Source of the DNA: an uncultured bacterium
Lineage (GTDB): Bacteria; Auribacterota; Erginobacteria; Erginobacterales; Erginobacteraceae
Assembly: GCA_937885075.1 (NCBI GenBank)
Contig: CAKZYZ010000375.1
Coordinates: 1 to 40,059 of the forward strand
DNA length: 40,059 nt
Reading direction: 5' to 3'
The position numbers and the translations under genes were made by a program. The first letter of the stretch is position 1; every line of letters starts with the position of its first letter. Positions 1 through 9,015 of this stretch are shown piece after piece. A model generated the notes under the pieces. That model was not told where the DNA came from. It did no database searches and saw only the letters and a program-made list of their open reading frames with translations.

Positions 1-105
1 ATTCACCACGAAGGTCACGAAGAACACGAAGAAAAACAAAGAAAACTATGGAATTTTCCTTTGTTTCTTCAAATTCCTTCGTGAACTTCGTGTTCTTCGT
101 GGTTT
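1..105. repeat. Inverted pair of 9-bp-period variant repeats
   Basis: The left arm (about 6-32) reads as units of ACGAAG plus three variable bases. The right arm (about 77-102) carries the complementary units, CTTCGT plus three variable bases. The arms can pair around a spacer that contains a smaller complementary pair (ACAAAGAAA near 37 and TTTGTTTCT near 60). The repeat lies just downstream of the MFS gene. It is noncoding as far as can be seen, and its role is unknown. Confidence 0.8.
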
Positions 106-130
106 AAAAGGCTTTTCGAGTAAGGTCGAG

Positions 131-1291
131 CTAAGTTCTCACTTCTTTCAGCAGACGCCATGCTCCAAAGATTCCCGCCCAGGCGGTAAGACCGGCCAGG
201 ATATACATCAGTTGGAATCCCCCGAACTGGGCCACCACCCCCCATAGCAATGAACCGGCCCCGATCCCGATGTCGAAACTGCTGATGAAGAGGCCGGTAG
301 CCGTTCCCCGGGCGCAGGAATGGACTCTCTGAATCACCAGGGCGTTTAAAACCGGGTAAAGAAAACAATGCCCCAATCCGGCTAGAATCGCCGCCAGGAT
401 GAATACCGGCCAGGATTGAATTACCGCGATCAATCCAATCCCCGTGCCGAAAATTATCAGGGCCGGGAAGAGAACCCGGGTCCGTCCCAGACGGTCGGGC
501 AGTTTCCTGGTAAGCAACCTGGTGGAGATGGTTGTCACGGAGTAGATTATGGAGAAAATCCCAATCGATCCGATCTGCTGGAGGCGGGAATACTCGGCAA
601 AAAAGGAAGCAAACGCGGCCCGGCTGACCGCGAAGAGGAAGGTAATCAGAAGAATCACCAGGATCCCCCGTCCCATGGTTTTGCGATAAGATGGTTCGAT
701 CAGCTCACAACCTGAGATCGGGCGGCTCTCCCGAAGCGCGATCGATAGCCCTAAGGCTATTGCCGATATCAATCCTGAGGCGATAAAGAGACCCGTGAAC
801 TCAAACTGGTTCATGATCAGCTCTCCGCCCCAGGGGCCGAGCGCGAGCGCGACCATCCCGGCAATCCCGAAGATTCCCAGAGACTCGGCCAATCGTCCCG
901 GCGGGGAGATATCAGCAGTAATGGTCCAAACCGCGGTAATATACCCCCCCATCGCCACACCCTGGAGGACGCGAAGAATAATTATCCAGGGGCCAATCGA
1001 ATGAACGGTTAAAAATAAAAATAGTACCCCTGTATTCAGGAGAGTACTGAGCAGCAAAATCTTCTTCCGTCCAACCAGATCCATCCACCTCCCCCAGAAG
1101 AATCGGCTGATTACCGCCCCGATCGGCATTACCCCCATCACCAGGCCGATATCAACCGCGTCACCCCCCATATTTTTGACCATAATCGGAAGGAGAAGAA
1201 AAGTGGTGAAGGAGGCCATCAGAAGGAACATGATCACCGTAACTTTAAGAAACTCGAGGGTGTAGAGGGGTTGGGTAGATTCTGAATTCAT
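131..1291 (-). CDS. MFS transporter
   Basis: This is a 386-residue integral membrane protein of the major facilitator superfamily with about 12 hydrophobic segments. The loop after the second helix contains the family's motif A (GRWMDLVGRKK), a strong diagnostic. Such proteins are proton-driven exporters or importers, and the sequence does not reveal the substrate. I place the start at the ATG of MNSESTQPLY; the 20 codons upstream fall in repeat sequence and lack a membrane segment. A weak purine-rich stretch (CCGGAAA) precedes this ATG. The gene ends AGA-ACT-TAG, and this stop region is a copy of the GAACTTAG repeat terminus seen elsewhere in the window, so the final Arg-Thr is probably repeat-derived. 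Confidence 0.88.
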   Translation of the reverse strand: MNSESTQPLYTLEFLKVTVIMFLLMASFTTFLLLPIMVKNMGGDAVDIGLVMGVMPIGAVISRFFWGRWMDLVGRKKILLLSTLLNTGVLFLFLTVHSIGPWIIILRVLQGVAMGGYITAVWTITADISPPGRLAESLGIFGIAGMVALALGPWGGELIMNQFEFTGLFIASGLISAIALGLSIALRESRPISGCELIEPSYRKTMGRGILVILLITFLFAVSRAAFASFFAEYSRLQQIGSIGIFSIIYSVTTISTRLLTRKLPDRLGRTRVLFPALIIFGTGIGLIAVIQSWPVFILAAILAGLGHCFLYPVLNALVIQRVHSCARGTATGLFISSFDIGIGAGSLLWGVVAQFGGFQLMYILAGLTAWAGIFGAWRLLKEVRT

Positions 1292-1644
1292 ATTTATTAT
1301 TTCCGGTCGGTTCAGAAGCTGAACGTCCAACGTCCAACGCTCAACGCTCAACGTTCAACGACACCTGGATAGGGCTGTCCAGTCCTAATTTAAAGTTGTC
1401 ACTTTTTCTAGTTGCAACTCCCCAACCTCCCCCCCCCCTTATTTGTCCACGGATACACAGATTCTTGTCCCGAAGTAAGCGGGGACTCTGATTCTTTGGC
1501 CTCGGCTTTGCCGTTGAACGTTGAGCGTTGAGCGTTGAACAGCCTGCGCGCCGAAGCCTTGGCGAAGGCGGGTTGAATGTTCCGTCTTTATCTGTGTCCT
1601 CTGCCCTCTGTCTTCTATATCCATTTTTCTCATTATCCAAAACT
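1292..1644. repeat. Repeat-filled spacer with paired 7-bp-period arrays
   Basis: No gene is visible here. At 1322-1360 units of AACGTCC, AACGCTC and AACGTTC repeat with a 7-bp period. The complementary array is at 1512-1540, with a perfect 22-bp inverted match between 1339-1360 and 1512-1533. Around 1376-1406 lies one copy of a motif resembling TGTCANGTYCTRATTTRAA followed by TTGTCACTT, which also occurs at 13904-13933 and, inverted, at 17418-17447. At 1549-1572 a GC hairpin built on GCCGAAGCCTTGGCGAAGGC resembles one near 6466. Confidence 0.75.
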
Positions 1645-2418
1645 TTAACCAAACAAATCACAAGCAGTCTCAGTAGTCACCCGGGCTACCTCTTCTTCCG
1701 GAATCCCCTTCAGTTCCGCCAGGGCCCGCAGCGAATAAATAACATCCGCCGGCTCAGTCCCTATCCGATCCTCTCCTTCCCTCCGGGGGACCGGGCAGTC
1801 GGTCTCCAGGACAATCTTCTCCAGGGGGGCGGCCAGAAGAACTTCCCGGAGCTGCGGGCTATACGCGGCAGCCGGTGTAGCCGAAATATGATATCCGGCC
1901 GCCAGAATCTTTTCCAGTACATCGAGCGGTCCGGTGTACCAGTGAAAAATAGCCCGCGTGATTCCCTCCTCCTCGGCCAACCGGAATGAGTCAGCCCAGG
2001 CGCCCCGGCTGTGGATAATCGGGATCAGAGAGTATCTCCGGGCTTTGCGCAGCTGGAGCCGGAAGGCTTTCTGCTGGAGCGCTTTCACCTCCTCCCGACC
2101 GGGCTGTTTCTTCCGGAGCGGGCGGACCCAGTAATCCAGGCCGATCTCTCCCACTCCCCGGAGTCCGGCATATTCTTCATCAATCAAGGCTAAGATGGAC
2201 TCTATCTCCTCTTCCGTAACCTCGTCGGGATATAACCCGATCGCGGGGATTATCTCCGGAGCAGAGCAATTACCGGCAATCTCCAGAATACGACGACTGG
2301 TAGCGGTATTTATTCCCACCGCCAATATCCCCGTAACTCCGGACGCAGCGGCCCGGCAGAGAACACCCTCCACATCTTCAAACTCATCCAGATGAGCGTG
2401 ACAGTCAATCAATTTCAT
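1645..2418 (-). CDS. TatD-family metal-dependent hydrolase
   Basis: This 257-residue TIM-barrel hydrolase belongs to the TatD family (metal-dependent DNases and related phosphoesterases). The N-terminal metal ligands are in DCHAHLD (His7, His9). Other expected ligands are Glu91 in GEIGLDY, His136 in IIHSRG, His159 in FHWYTG and Asp207 in ETDCPV. The length is typical of TatD/YcfH proteins. The ATG is preceded by AAGGAG at good spacing. The cytoplasmic role is probably 3'-5' DNA processing or a related hydrolysis. The family is broad, so the substrate is uncertain. The next gene upstream is recJ, another nuclease, but a 228-bp repeat array separates them, so an operon is not obvious. Confidence 0.9.
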   Translation of the reverse strand: MKLIDCHAHLDEFEDVEGVLCRAAASGVTGILAVGINTATSRRILEIAGNCSAPEIIPAIGLYPDEVTEEEIESILALIDEEYAGLRGVGEIGLDYWVRPLRKKQPGREEVKALQQKAFRLQLRKARRYSLIPIIHSRGAWADSFRLAEEEGITRAIFHWYTGPLDVLEKILAAGYHISATPAAAYSPQLREVLLAAPLEKIVLETDCPVPRREGEDRIGTEPADVIYSLRALAELKGIPEEEVARVTTETACDLFG

Positions 2419-2479
2419 TTCTTCTCCTTAATAAAACAAGCAGTACCATTTCGAGCAAGATAATAGCCTCGGACCTTTA

Positions 2480-2662
2480 TTTCTTTTTTCTTTTAATCGT
2501 CCTGCCTTAAATTCTATTGCTTTTTAATCGTCCTGCCTGTAATCGTCCTGTCTTAAATTCCAGTGCTTTTTAATCGTCCTGTCTTAAATTCCTTTGCTTT
2601 TTAATCGTCCTGTCTTAAATTCCTTTGCTTTTTAATCGTCCTGTCCCTAAATCGTCTTGTCA
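2480..2662. repeat. Seven-copy AATCGTCCTGTC array, 31/15-bp spacing
   Basis: The core AATCGTCCTGYC, with variants, starts at 2495, 2526, 2541, 2572, 2603, 2634 and 2650. Spacings are 31, 15, 31, 31, 31 and 16 bp. The linkers carry a further repeated phrase (TTAAATTCCTTTGC). The last copy lies inside the 3' end of recJ and encodes its terminal Asp-Lys-Thr-Ile-stop. A second array with the same spacing pattern is at 13932-14036. Confidence 0.85.
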
Positions 2663-4359
2663 AAATTCGACGACCGAAAATCCTTCAAAACCATCTGAAC
2701 CCTTCTCCGATCCCTCCACTCATCAGCTTTAAGCTGATAGGCGACATCTATCATCTCCGCCGAAAGCTCCTCCATCCGGTGGGCCATACCCCATCCCACG
2801 CATTCCCGCGTATCGCCGGAGCTCCCCACCCGAATCTTCAGATGGTCCTTCTTCTTCCCCATTACAACCGGCGGACCGGAGATAGAGATCGCCAAACTGG
2901 AAAAAGTCGGGCGCGCATTTCCCATACCAAATGGCCCCAGACTCTCCAGTTCATCTATCAGACTCAATCCAACCTCGGATATACTCAGTTCGGCATCAAT
3001 CTTAAGCTTCGGGATCAGATCATCCTCTCCCAGCATCTCACCCGCCACCCGATCGAACTCGTTCCGGAAATCATCTATCCGACCTCGATCCAGGCTGAGA
3101 CCAGCAGCCGCCTTATGCCCCCCGAAGCGGGAGAGAAACGAGGAAGATCGGCTGATCGCGGAGAAGAGGTCAAAACCCGGGATCGATCGGGCGGAACCGG
3201 ATCCCTCTTCCCCATCCAGAGCGATAACCACAGTCGGACGGTAGTACCTCTCCTGGATCTTGGCGGCCACAATCCCCACAATCCCCTTATTCCACCCCTC
3301 CCCCGCCACCACGATTACATTGCGCAGGTATTTCGCGGGGTCGGAATCGATCATCGCCACGGACTGATCATAAATCTCCGCCTGGAGAGTCCGCCGACGG
3401 TAATTTAAACGGTCAAGTTTCTCGGCCAACTCCCGGATCTCGGCAGGGTTTTTGCTCAATAGCAGATCCCGTCCGATCTCCGGACTCCCCATCCGACCGG
3501 CGGCATTCAGCCGTGGAGCAATCTGGAAAGAGAGATGGCTTGCCTTCAGATCTCCCGGTTCAATCCCGGCCACCCGGAGCAGACCGGAGAGTGCCGGATC
3601 CGGATTTCGGCCCAGAAAATAGAGCCCTACTTTGGTTATAACCCGGTTCTCATCCACCAGAGGAGCCACATCCGCCACCGTCCCCAGCGCCGCTATCTGA
3701 TAGAGACGCTCCCGGTCTAGACGAACCTTCCAACTGGAGAATCCGGCATGGAGAAATTTAAATACCACCCCGGCCGCCGCCAATCCTTTAAACGGATACG
3801 GGCAATCGTTCCGGTTCGGGTTGAGGACCGCGTAGGCCGGAGGGAGTTCATCCTTCTGCTTATGATGATCGATAACAATTACATCCAGTCCCCGGCTGCT
3901 TGCATACTCAATCGGTTCTACGGCTTCCGTACCGCAATCCAGGGAGAAGAGGAGATCGGCACCGAACTCCAGTGCCCTATCCACCCCACCCCGGCTCAGT
4001 CCGTATCCCTCCTTGAGCCGGTTGGGCTGATGGATCCGGTAGTCAGCTCCCACGCGATCGAGAAGCGCGCAGAGAAGGGTGATAGATGTAACCCCATCAA
4101 CATCATAGTCCCCGAAGACAAAGATCTTCTCCTTTTTCGAGATTGCCCTCCCCATCCGTTCCACCGCCTTATCCATATCCAGCATCAGGTAAGGATCGAG
4201 CAGATGGGCCGGCTGAGGGTTGAGAAACCGGCGGGCCGCCTCCGCTTCTCCGTATCCTCTCTTCAGCAAAAGCCGGGCGACCGGCAGTGATACCCCCACC
4301 TCCCCGGATAATTTCCGGGCAGTTGTTTCATCAATGGATTGTTCTCTCCAGATCGCCAT
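2647..4359 (-). CDS. recJ: Single-stranded-DNA-specific exonuclease RecJ
   Basis: This 570-residue protein matches the usual RecJ length. The DHH phosphoesterase core has motif DYDVDG at residues 84-89 and DHH at 164-166. The DHHA1 part contains GSARSIPGFDLF and the glycine-rich FGGHKAAAGLSL, and a C-terminal OB-like region follows. RecJ degrades single-stranded DNA 5' to 3' in recombination and mismatch/base-excision repair, using Mn2+ or Mg2+. The start is supported by GGAG about 11 bases upstream. The final four residues (DKTI) and the stop fall in a copy of the AATCGTCCTGTC repeat array. The gene is divergent from the first TPR gene across a 100-bp AT-rich region. Confidence 0.96.
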   Translation of the reverse strand: MAIWREQSIDETTARKLSGEVGVSLPVARLLLKRGYGEAEAARRFLNPQPAHLLDPYLMLDMDKAVERMGRAISKKEKIFVFGDYDVDGVTSITLLCALLDRVGADYRIHQPNRLKEGYGLSRGGVDRALEFGADLLFSLDCGTEAVEPIEYASSRGLDVIVIDHHKQKDELPPAYAVLNPNRNDCPYPFKGLAAAGVVFKFLHAGFSSWKVRLDRERLYQIAALGTVADVAPLVDENRVITKVGLYFLGRNPDPALSGLLRVAGIEPGDLKASHLSFQIAPRLNAAGRMGSPEIGRDLLLSKNPAEIRELAEKLDRLNYRRRTLQAEIYDQSVAMIDSDPAKYLRNVIVVAGEGWNKGIVGIVAAKIQERYYRPTVVIALDGEEGSGSARSIPGFDLFSAISRSSSFLSRFGGHKAAAGLSLDRGRIDDFRNEFDRVAGEMLGEDDLIPKLKIDAELSISEVGLSLIDELESLGPFGMGNARPTFSSLAISISGPPVVMGKKKDHLKIRVGSSGDTRECVGWGMAHRMEELSAEMIDVAYQLKADEWRDRRRVQMVLKDFRSSNFDKTI

Positions 4360-4459
4360 AATTTTTTACTCCAAAATTTACTCCAAAATAATTAATTGAT
4401 TATTTTATTATTTTATGTCTTAATATTTTAACATTACTTTAGCAAACCAGGATAAAATT
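4360..4459. promoter_or_regulatory. Divergent AT-rich promoter region
   Basis: This 100-bp, strongly AT-rich segment separates recJ (minus) from the first TPR gene (plus) and must hold promoters for both. On the recJ side GGAGTAAA occurs twice. On the plus side AGGA precedes the TPR start by about eight bases. I cannot assign -35/-10 boxes with confidence. Confidence 0.4.
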
Positions 4460-6277
4460 ATGGCCATTATATCAGCTTCTTCAATCCTGAGACTGAGCCT
4501 GCTCATTATTTTCTTTCTGCCCGCTTACTCCCCCGCCTTTTCCGAGGCAACAATTCCCTCCCTTATACAGGAAGGGAATAACAAATTCAATCAATCAAAA
4601 TACGAGGAGTCCGGCCGATATTTCCGGGAAGCCCTCGAACGGGAACCGAAAAATATCCCGGCCCTTCTCGGACTGTCATCTGCGCTTTCCCAGTTGGAAC
4701 AATATCCGGAGACTGCCCGGGAATTAAAAACGGCCATCCAATTATCTCCCCGTAATATCTTCCTCTACCTCTGGTTAGCCCATACCATCTCAGCCTATGA
4801 AAATAATTCTGAGGCGGCCCGGGAATTTCGACGGGAGTTCCGACCCCGGCTGATTGAACTCTGGTTTGAGAATGACTACCGCCGGGCTATTTCCGATTTC
4901 CGGGAGATCACTAATCAATACCCGAACAGCGCCTGGGCTCTGGAGCTACTGGGCAAGGTTTTCCTTAAATTGGGCTTAAATGAAACCGCCCGGGGATATT
5001 ACGAGGAAGCGGCGCGCCGGGCACCCGATTGGGAATCACCCCTGATCGCTCTCAATCTCCGCCCGATTAGTTCTGACCTGACCACTTCGGTAAATAATCT
5101 GAATCATTTTCTCCAGCAACACCCCGATCTCCCAATGATCAATTTTAATCTGGGATTCCTCTACCGGGCGCAGGAGCTTCCCGAACAAGCCCGGGCCGCT
5201 TTTCAGGCTCTCCTGGATTCCGATCTCACCAATCGCTCCATCCTCACCCGGGCCCATCTCCAGCTCTGCCGGAGCGCGATTAAGAGGAAAGACTACCGGG
5301 AAGCTCTCGCTCAATTTAATCAAAGCATCGCCCTCTCTTCGGGATCAATCTTAAGATCATTCCCTTCTGATATATTTCAGGTAATAAAGGAAGCCGGCAT
5401 CAATCCCGAGCAATACCGGAAGCAGTTTCAGCAGGATCCCGAAAATATTCTTCTGGCCTATTTCCTGGCCAGGCGAGCGGCCCGGGAGAACGACTACGAC
5501 GAATCAATCAGGCTCAGTCGGAGAACTATCGACATCGCGCTTCTCCCCCGGGACCGGCTAAGGTTATCCTACCATATGATACCTTCCCCGGGCAAAGCCG
5601 GAGAGATAAATAAATTGATCGAGGATTATTGCTCCCGGATTAAGAAGGAACCCCAAAATGCTGAGAATTATCTATGGTTAGCCGGGCTTTACACCCGGCA
5701 GGCCAGATCGGATGAGGCCATAAAAATTTTGGAGGATGGCCTGGACCTAACTCCCGGGGCGAACCTACTCCGAGCCCGGTTAGCTTCTCTCTACCTGAAA
5801 CAGGGTCAGTATGAAAAAGCCATCGCGGAATACCGTGGGTTAATTGATAAAATCCCCCTCCGGCTGAAGTATTACGGCTATCTGTCCGATTGCTATTTCA
5901 AAACCGGCCAGACCGATCAGGGCCGGGAAATCTTAAATAAACTATGCCGGAGCTTTCCTCGGGAAGCTATCGCCTGGACAACCGCGGGGAATATCTATCA
6001 AAAGAATGGGTTATTATCCGATGCCGCCTCAGCTTACTCTTCCGCCCTGAATATCCGGCCCGGAGATTTTATCATCTCCCTGAAACTGGCAAAAACAGAT
6101 ATCAAGCTCCGGCAATATTCCCGGGCCGGAGAGATCTATCAGGAAGCGATTAAGCGATGCGGCCGGCCGAAACTGAGGAGGAGTCTCCGAAAGAAACTGG
6201 TTAATCTATACAGCGACACCGGACACCTCCCGGAACTGGCCCGGGAGTACGAAAAAAGGTTGAAGGAGGGGGAATAG
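4460..6277 (+). CDS. Exported TPR-repeat protein (first of four)
   Basis: This 605-residue protein begins with a signal peptide (hydrophobic stretch about residues 8-28, ending around PAFSEA). The rest is a long TPR solenoid, with helix-pair repeats such as KYEESGRYFREALEREP, DEAIKILEDGLDLTP and QYEKAIAEYRGLIDKIP across almost the whole length. TPR solenoids are protein-binding scaffolds; no catalytic domain is visible. AGGA lies about eight bases before the ATG. The C-terminal segment (TGHLPELAREYEKRLKEG) resembles the ends of the next two TPR proteins, suggesting paralogy. The stop lies in a G-rich repeat (GGGGAATAGAGAATGGGG) also used in other spacers. The periplasmic location is inferred. 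Confidence 0.88.
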   Translation: MAIISASSILRLSLLIIFFLPAYSPAFSEATIPSLIQEGNNKFNQSKYEESGRYFREALEREPKNIPALLGLSSALSQLEQYPETARELKTAIQLSPRNIFLYLWLAHTISAYENNSEAAREFRREFRPRLIELWFENDYRRAISDFREITNQYPNSAWALELLGKVFLKLGLNETARGYYEEAARRAPDWESPLIALNLRPISSDLTTSVNNLNHFLQQHPDLPMINFNLGFLYRAQELPEQARAAFQALLDSDLTNRSILTRAHLQLCRSAIKRKDYREALAQFNQSIALSSGSILRSFPSDIFQVIKEAGINPEQYRKQFQQDPENILLAYFLARRAARENDYDESIRLSRRTIDIALLPRDRLRLSYHMIPSPGKAGEINKLIEDYCSRIKKEPQNAENYLWLAGLYTRQARSDEAIKILEDGLDLTPGANLLRARLASLYLKQGQYEKAIAEYRGLIDKIPLRLKYYGYLSDCYFKTGQTDQGREILNKLCRSFPREAIAWTTAGNIYQKNGLLSDAASAYSSALNIRPGDFIISLKLAKTDIKLRQYSRAGEIYQEAIKRCGRPKLRRSLRKKLVNLYSDTGHLPELAREYEKRLKEGE

Positions 6278-6719
6278 AGAATGGGGAATGGACATTGTAG
6301 CCGCAGTCGATGACCGCGGATTGGGTAAAAGATAAGTAGAGATGAGGGCAGCGGAATATCCAATGGACAACAACCAATCTCAAAATCGCCAGAAAGACTG
6401 AACATCGAACGAAAAAGTCCGAGGCGGGGGAAAAAGAAAGTTGACGGTTGGCAGCCTTGCCCGCCGTAGCCTTGGCGGAGGTTGGTTGACGGAGAAAACC
6501 AATCAATTTTTTCTTAGTTGTCTCTGTTTTTAATTCGTGTAATTCGCGAAATTCGTAGTTCATTAAAGGGGCCAAGGTTGGGGGAAGCAATTAGTGTAAT
6601 TCGTGCAATTAGTGGACTGCAGAAGGGGCCGAGGCGGGGGGCGGAATGCGGTGGGAAGCCCCTAAACCATCTCCCACAGGACGGGGCCATATAAATCTAT
6701 CAGACCAAGGAGCTAAAAG
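6278..6719. repeat. Repeat-rich spacer between TPR genes
   Basis: No convincing gene is present in this 442-bp stretch. It holds a GC hairpin around CCGCCGTAGCCTTGGCGGAG (6469-6488), and three copies of a G-rich phrase near GGGGCCGAGGCGGGGG (about 6417, 6568 and 6626). Short variant repeats of AATTCGTGTAATTCGCGAAA fill 6532-6612; their complement occurs at 34128-34160. At the right end AAGGAG is the ribosome-binding site for the next gene. Confidence 0.7.
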
Positions 6720-7874
6720 ATGAGAACTATCATTATCAGCCTGATCTTAACTTTCCTGCTGCCTTATCTTATCTCCACCCCGGCGGAGGGGAAAGAGATG
6801 ACTAAAAAGGAGCGTATGGAAAATTATATCTTTCTGGGGCGGATCTATGAGAAGATGGACAACTTAAAAAAAGCCATCAATGCTTATGAACAGGCTTTGC
6901 TCATCATCCCCACCGATATCAGAGCCCGGGAAACAGTCGCGCGCTTATATCAAAAAACCGGAATGAATAATGACGCGGTCAATGCCTACTCAGCCCTGGT
7001 TGAGATAAATCCCGGTAATAACCGTTACCGCCTGGAACTGGCCCTGGCTCACGAGAAGACCGGGGATATGGAAGGGGTTATCCGTGAATGCCGGCATATC
7101 CTCTCTTCCAGTTCCGATGAATGGGAGCTATCCAGAGCTCGTTCCATCATGATCAAGACATATTCCCGACTGGATCAGCTTGATCAGCTTATCCCCGAAT
7201 TTGAAGCCGCCATTGAGAGCAATCCGGAAAAGATTGATAATTATCTTGCTCTGGCCGAAATTTACGACAAAGACGGCCGACAGGAAGAGATGTTAAAAAC
7301 CTATCACCAGGCGCTGGAGCATTTCCCGCAGAACTCGGAACTGATCTGGAAAGTGGCGGATAGCCTGATGAAGAAGAAAAATTTCTCCCAGGCAATTCCC
7401 ATACTGGAGGATCTGGTTAAATCGCGGCCCGATGAATCAAATTACTCTTACAACCTGGGAAAATGTTACCTTAAGACCGATCAACCCAAAAAAGCGACAG
7501 CCTTATGGGACCGGTTCTTATCAGAAAATAATAATATCGCTCCTTCCTTTTACTACTCGACCGGTTGTATCTATCGAACTTATAAATTATACGACCGATC
7601 GCTGATCCAGCTCAAAAAATCATTGGAACTTACTGATGACCCGTTCCGCTCCCGGTGTGCCCTGGCCCAGACCTACGAGGAGATGGGAGACAAAGAAAAA
7701 GCGACCGAGAGTTATCTGTCCATAATGAAGGAGAGCGATTCCGACTACTGGGTCAACTGGTCTCAGGACGGTCTGCTCCGGATTTATAAGAGCCCGGATG
7801 AATTAGAGAAATTAGCTCAAATGATTGAAGGAATTCTTAACAATGATCAAAGGGGAGGAAGCAATGAAGAGTAG
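6720..7874 (+). CDS. Exported TPR-repeat protein (second of four)
   Basis: This 384-residue protein has an N-terminal signal peptide (MRTIIISLILTFLLPYLIST, cleavage likely near AEG). About nine TPR-like helix pairs follow, beginning with KKERMENYIFLGRIYEKM. AAGGAG eight bases upstream supports the start. Its last 11 bases overlap the start of the next TPR gene, so the two are probably translationally coupled. The first repeat and the C-terminal ELEKLAQMIEGIL closely parallel the next protein, indicating tandem duplication. The role is probably as a periplasmic or envelope scaffold. No enzymatic motif is seen and no specific named family is recognised. Confidence 0.88.
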   Translation: MRTIIISLILTFLLPYLISTPAEGKEMTKKERMENYIFLGRIYEKMDNLKKAINAYEQALLIIPTDIRARETVARLYQKTGMNNDAVNAYSALVEINPGNNRYRLELALAHEKTGDMEGVIRECRHILSSSSDEWELSRARSIMIKTYSRLDQLDQLIPEFEAAIESNPEKIDNYLALAEIYDKDGRQEEMLKTYHQALEHFPQNSELIWKVADSLMKKKNFSQAIPILEDLVKSRPDESNYSYNLGKCYLKTDQPKKATALWDRFLSENNNIAPSFYYSTGCIYRTYKLYDRSLIQLKKSLELTDDPFRSRCALAQTYEEMGDKEKATESYLSIMKESDSDYWVNWSQDGLLRIYKSPDELEKLAQMIEGILNNDQRGGSNEE

Positions 7875-9015
7875 ATATAAATTATCTCTAGCAATACTGG
7901 CCCTGATGCTATTATTTCCCCTCCCCTCTTCCGGAGAAGATAATACTCAGTTGAAGAGCGAAAAGATGACTCCCCGGGAGAGGCTCGAAACCTATCTAAC
8001 TCTGGGAGAGATCTATCAGAAACAGAAATACCCGCAGAAAGCCATCACGGCTTATCAAAAAGCCCTGAAGTTGGATAATCGCGACCCGGATATCTATAAA
8101 TCTCTGGGAAAACTCTACTCCGAGATAAAACAGTTCGGAAACGCGGCGGAGATCTATCAGAAGGCTCTGAACCTCTCCCCTGATGATGAGATGCTCACTC
8201 AATCCCTGGCCGAGGCCTATCGCGGTAGTGGAAATTATGACCGGGCGATAGAACTCTATAAAAAATTGCTGAATTCTCCCTCTAATCACTATCCCCGGCG
8301 ATTTGTCTTTTATGGTATGATTAAAACCTACCAGCAAGCCGGAAAGATTAATGAACTGAAGAATGACACCCGGAAACAAATCAAGGAAGACCCCAAAAAT
8401 CTGGATTGGTATCTTTTACTGGGAAGTATCTATCAGCGGGAAAACAACTGGGAAAAATCCATCGCTACATACCGTCAGGCGCTGGAGATCGATCCGGATA
8501 ATGAGAATATTCTATCCCCCCTGGCCATGGCCTGCAATATGCGTGATATGTATCCGGAGGCGGCCAAATACTATGAGAGGCTAATCGCCCTGACACCCGA
8601 TCAACCGTGGAATTATGATAGTCTGGCCAATGCCTACATTAAAACGGGGGAATTCGAGAAGGCGGAAGATGTTTTAAAAAGATTGCTAATAATTAAGCCG
8701 GGCCAGGCTTCCACCTATCGGACCATGGCTAAAGTCTATCTCGAGGGGAAGAAATTTACCCGGGCCCTGGAATCGGCCCGGCAGGCGGTGAAAATTGATC
8801 CTTATGAAAGCCAGAACTATCAGATTCTGGCTGAAGCCTACGAAGCGAAAAAGGAATATTCCGATGCCGCCGGGGCCTATCAGAAGATGCTGGAATATGC
8901 CAGTAACAGCTGGGAACGGAAACGGGCGCAATCGGCCCTGATCAAATTATACGATAAGACCGGCAACCTGGACGAACTGGCCCGGCAGCTGGAGGAAAAG
9001 TTAAACCTAAATTGA
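7864..9015 (+). CDS. Exported TPR-repeat protein (third of four)
   Basis: I choose the ATG giving MKSRYKLSLAILALMLLFPL, which makes a clean signal peptide and has AGGGGAGGA just upstream; this gives 383 residues. The mature part starts with TPRERLETYLTLGEIYQKQ, nearly the same phrase as in the preceding protein. TPR units such as KYPQKAITAYQKALKLDNRD and NWEKSIATYRQALEIDPDN continue to the end. It overlaps the preceding gene by 11 bp. No catalytic domain is present. Paralogy with its neighbours is clear from sequence; the function is unknown beyond probable protein-protein scaffolding outside the cytoplasm. Confidence 0.9.
   Translation: MKSRYKLSLAILALMLLFPLPSSGEDNTQLKSEKMTPRERLETYLTLGEIYQKQKYPQKAITAYQKALKLDNRDPDIYKSLGKLYSEIKQFGNAAEIYQKALNLSPDDEMLTQSLAEAYRGSGNYDRAIELYKKLLNSPSNHYPRRFVFYGMIKTYQQAGKINELKNDTRKQIKEDPKNLDWYLLLGSIYQRENNWEKSIATYRQALEIDPDNENILSPLAMACNMRDMYPEAAKYYERLIALTPDQPWNYDSLANAYIKTGEFEKAEDVLKRLLIIKPGQASTYRTMAKVYLEGKKFTRALESARQAVKIDPYESQNYQILAEAYEAKKEYSDAAGAYQKMLEYASNSWERKRAQSALIKLYDKTGNLDELARQLEEKLNLN

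Noticed and set aside
131-1351. Upstream start (1351) for the MFS transporter
   Set aside because: The extra 20 residues are encoded by the AACGTCC tandem repeat and the spacer edge.
2480-2662. Possible CRISPR array (regular 31-bp spacing)
   Set aside because: The linkers are themselves repeated and short (15-19 bp), spacings alternate 15 and 31, and no cas genes are present.
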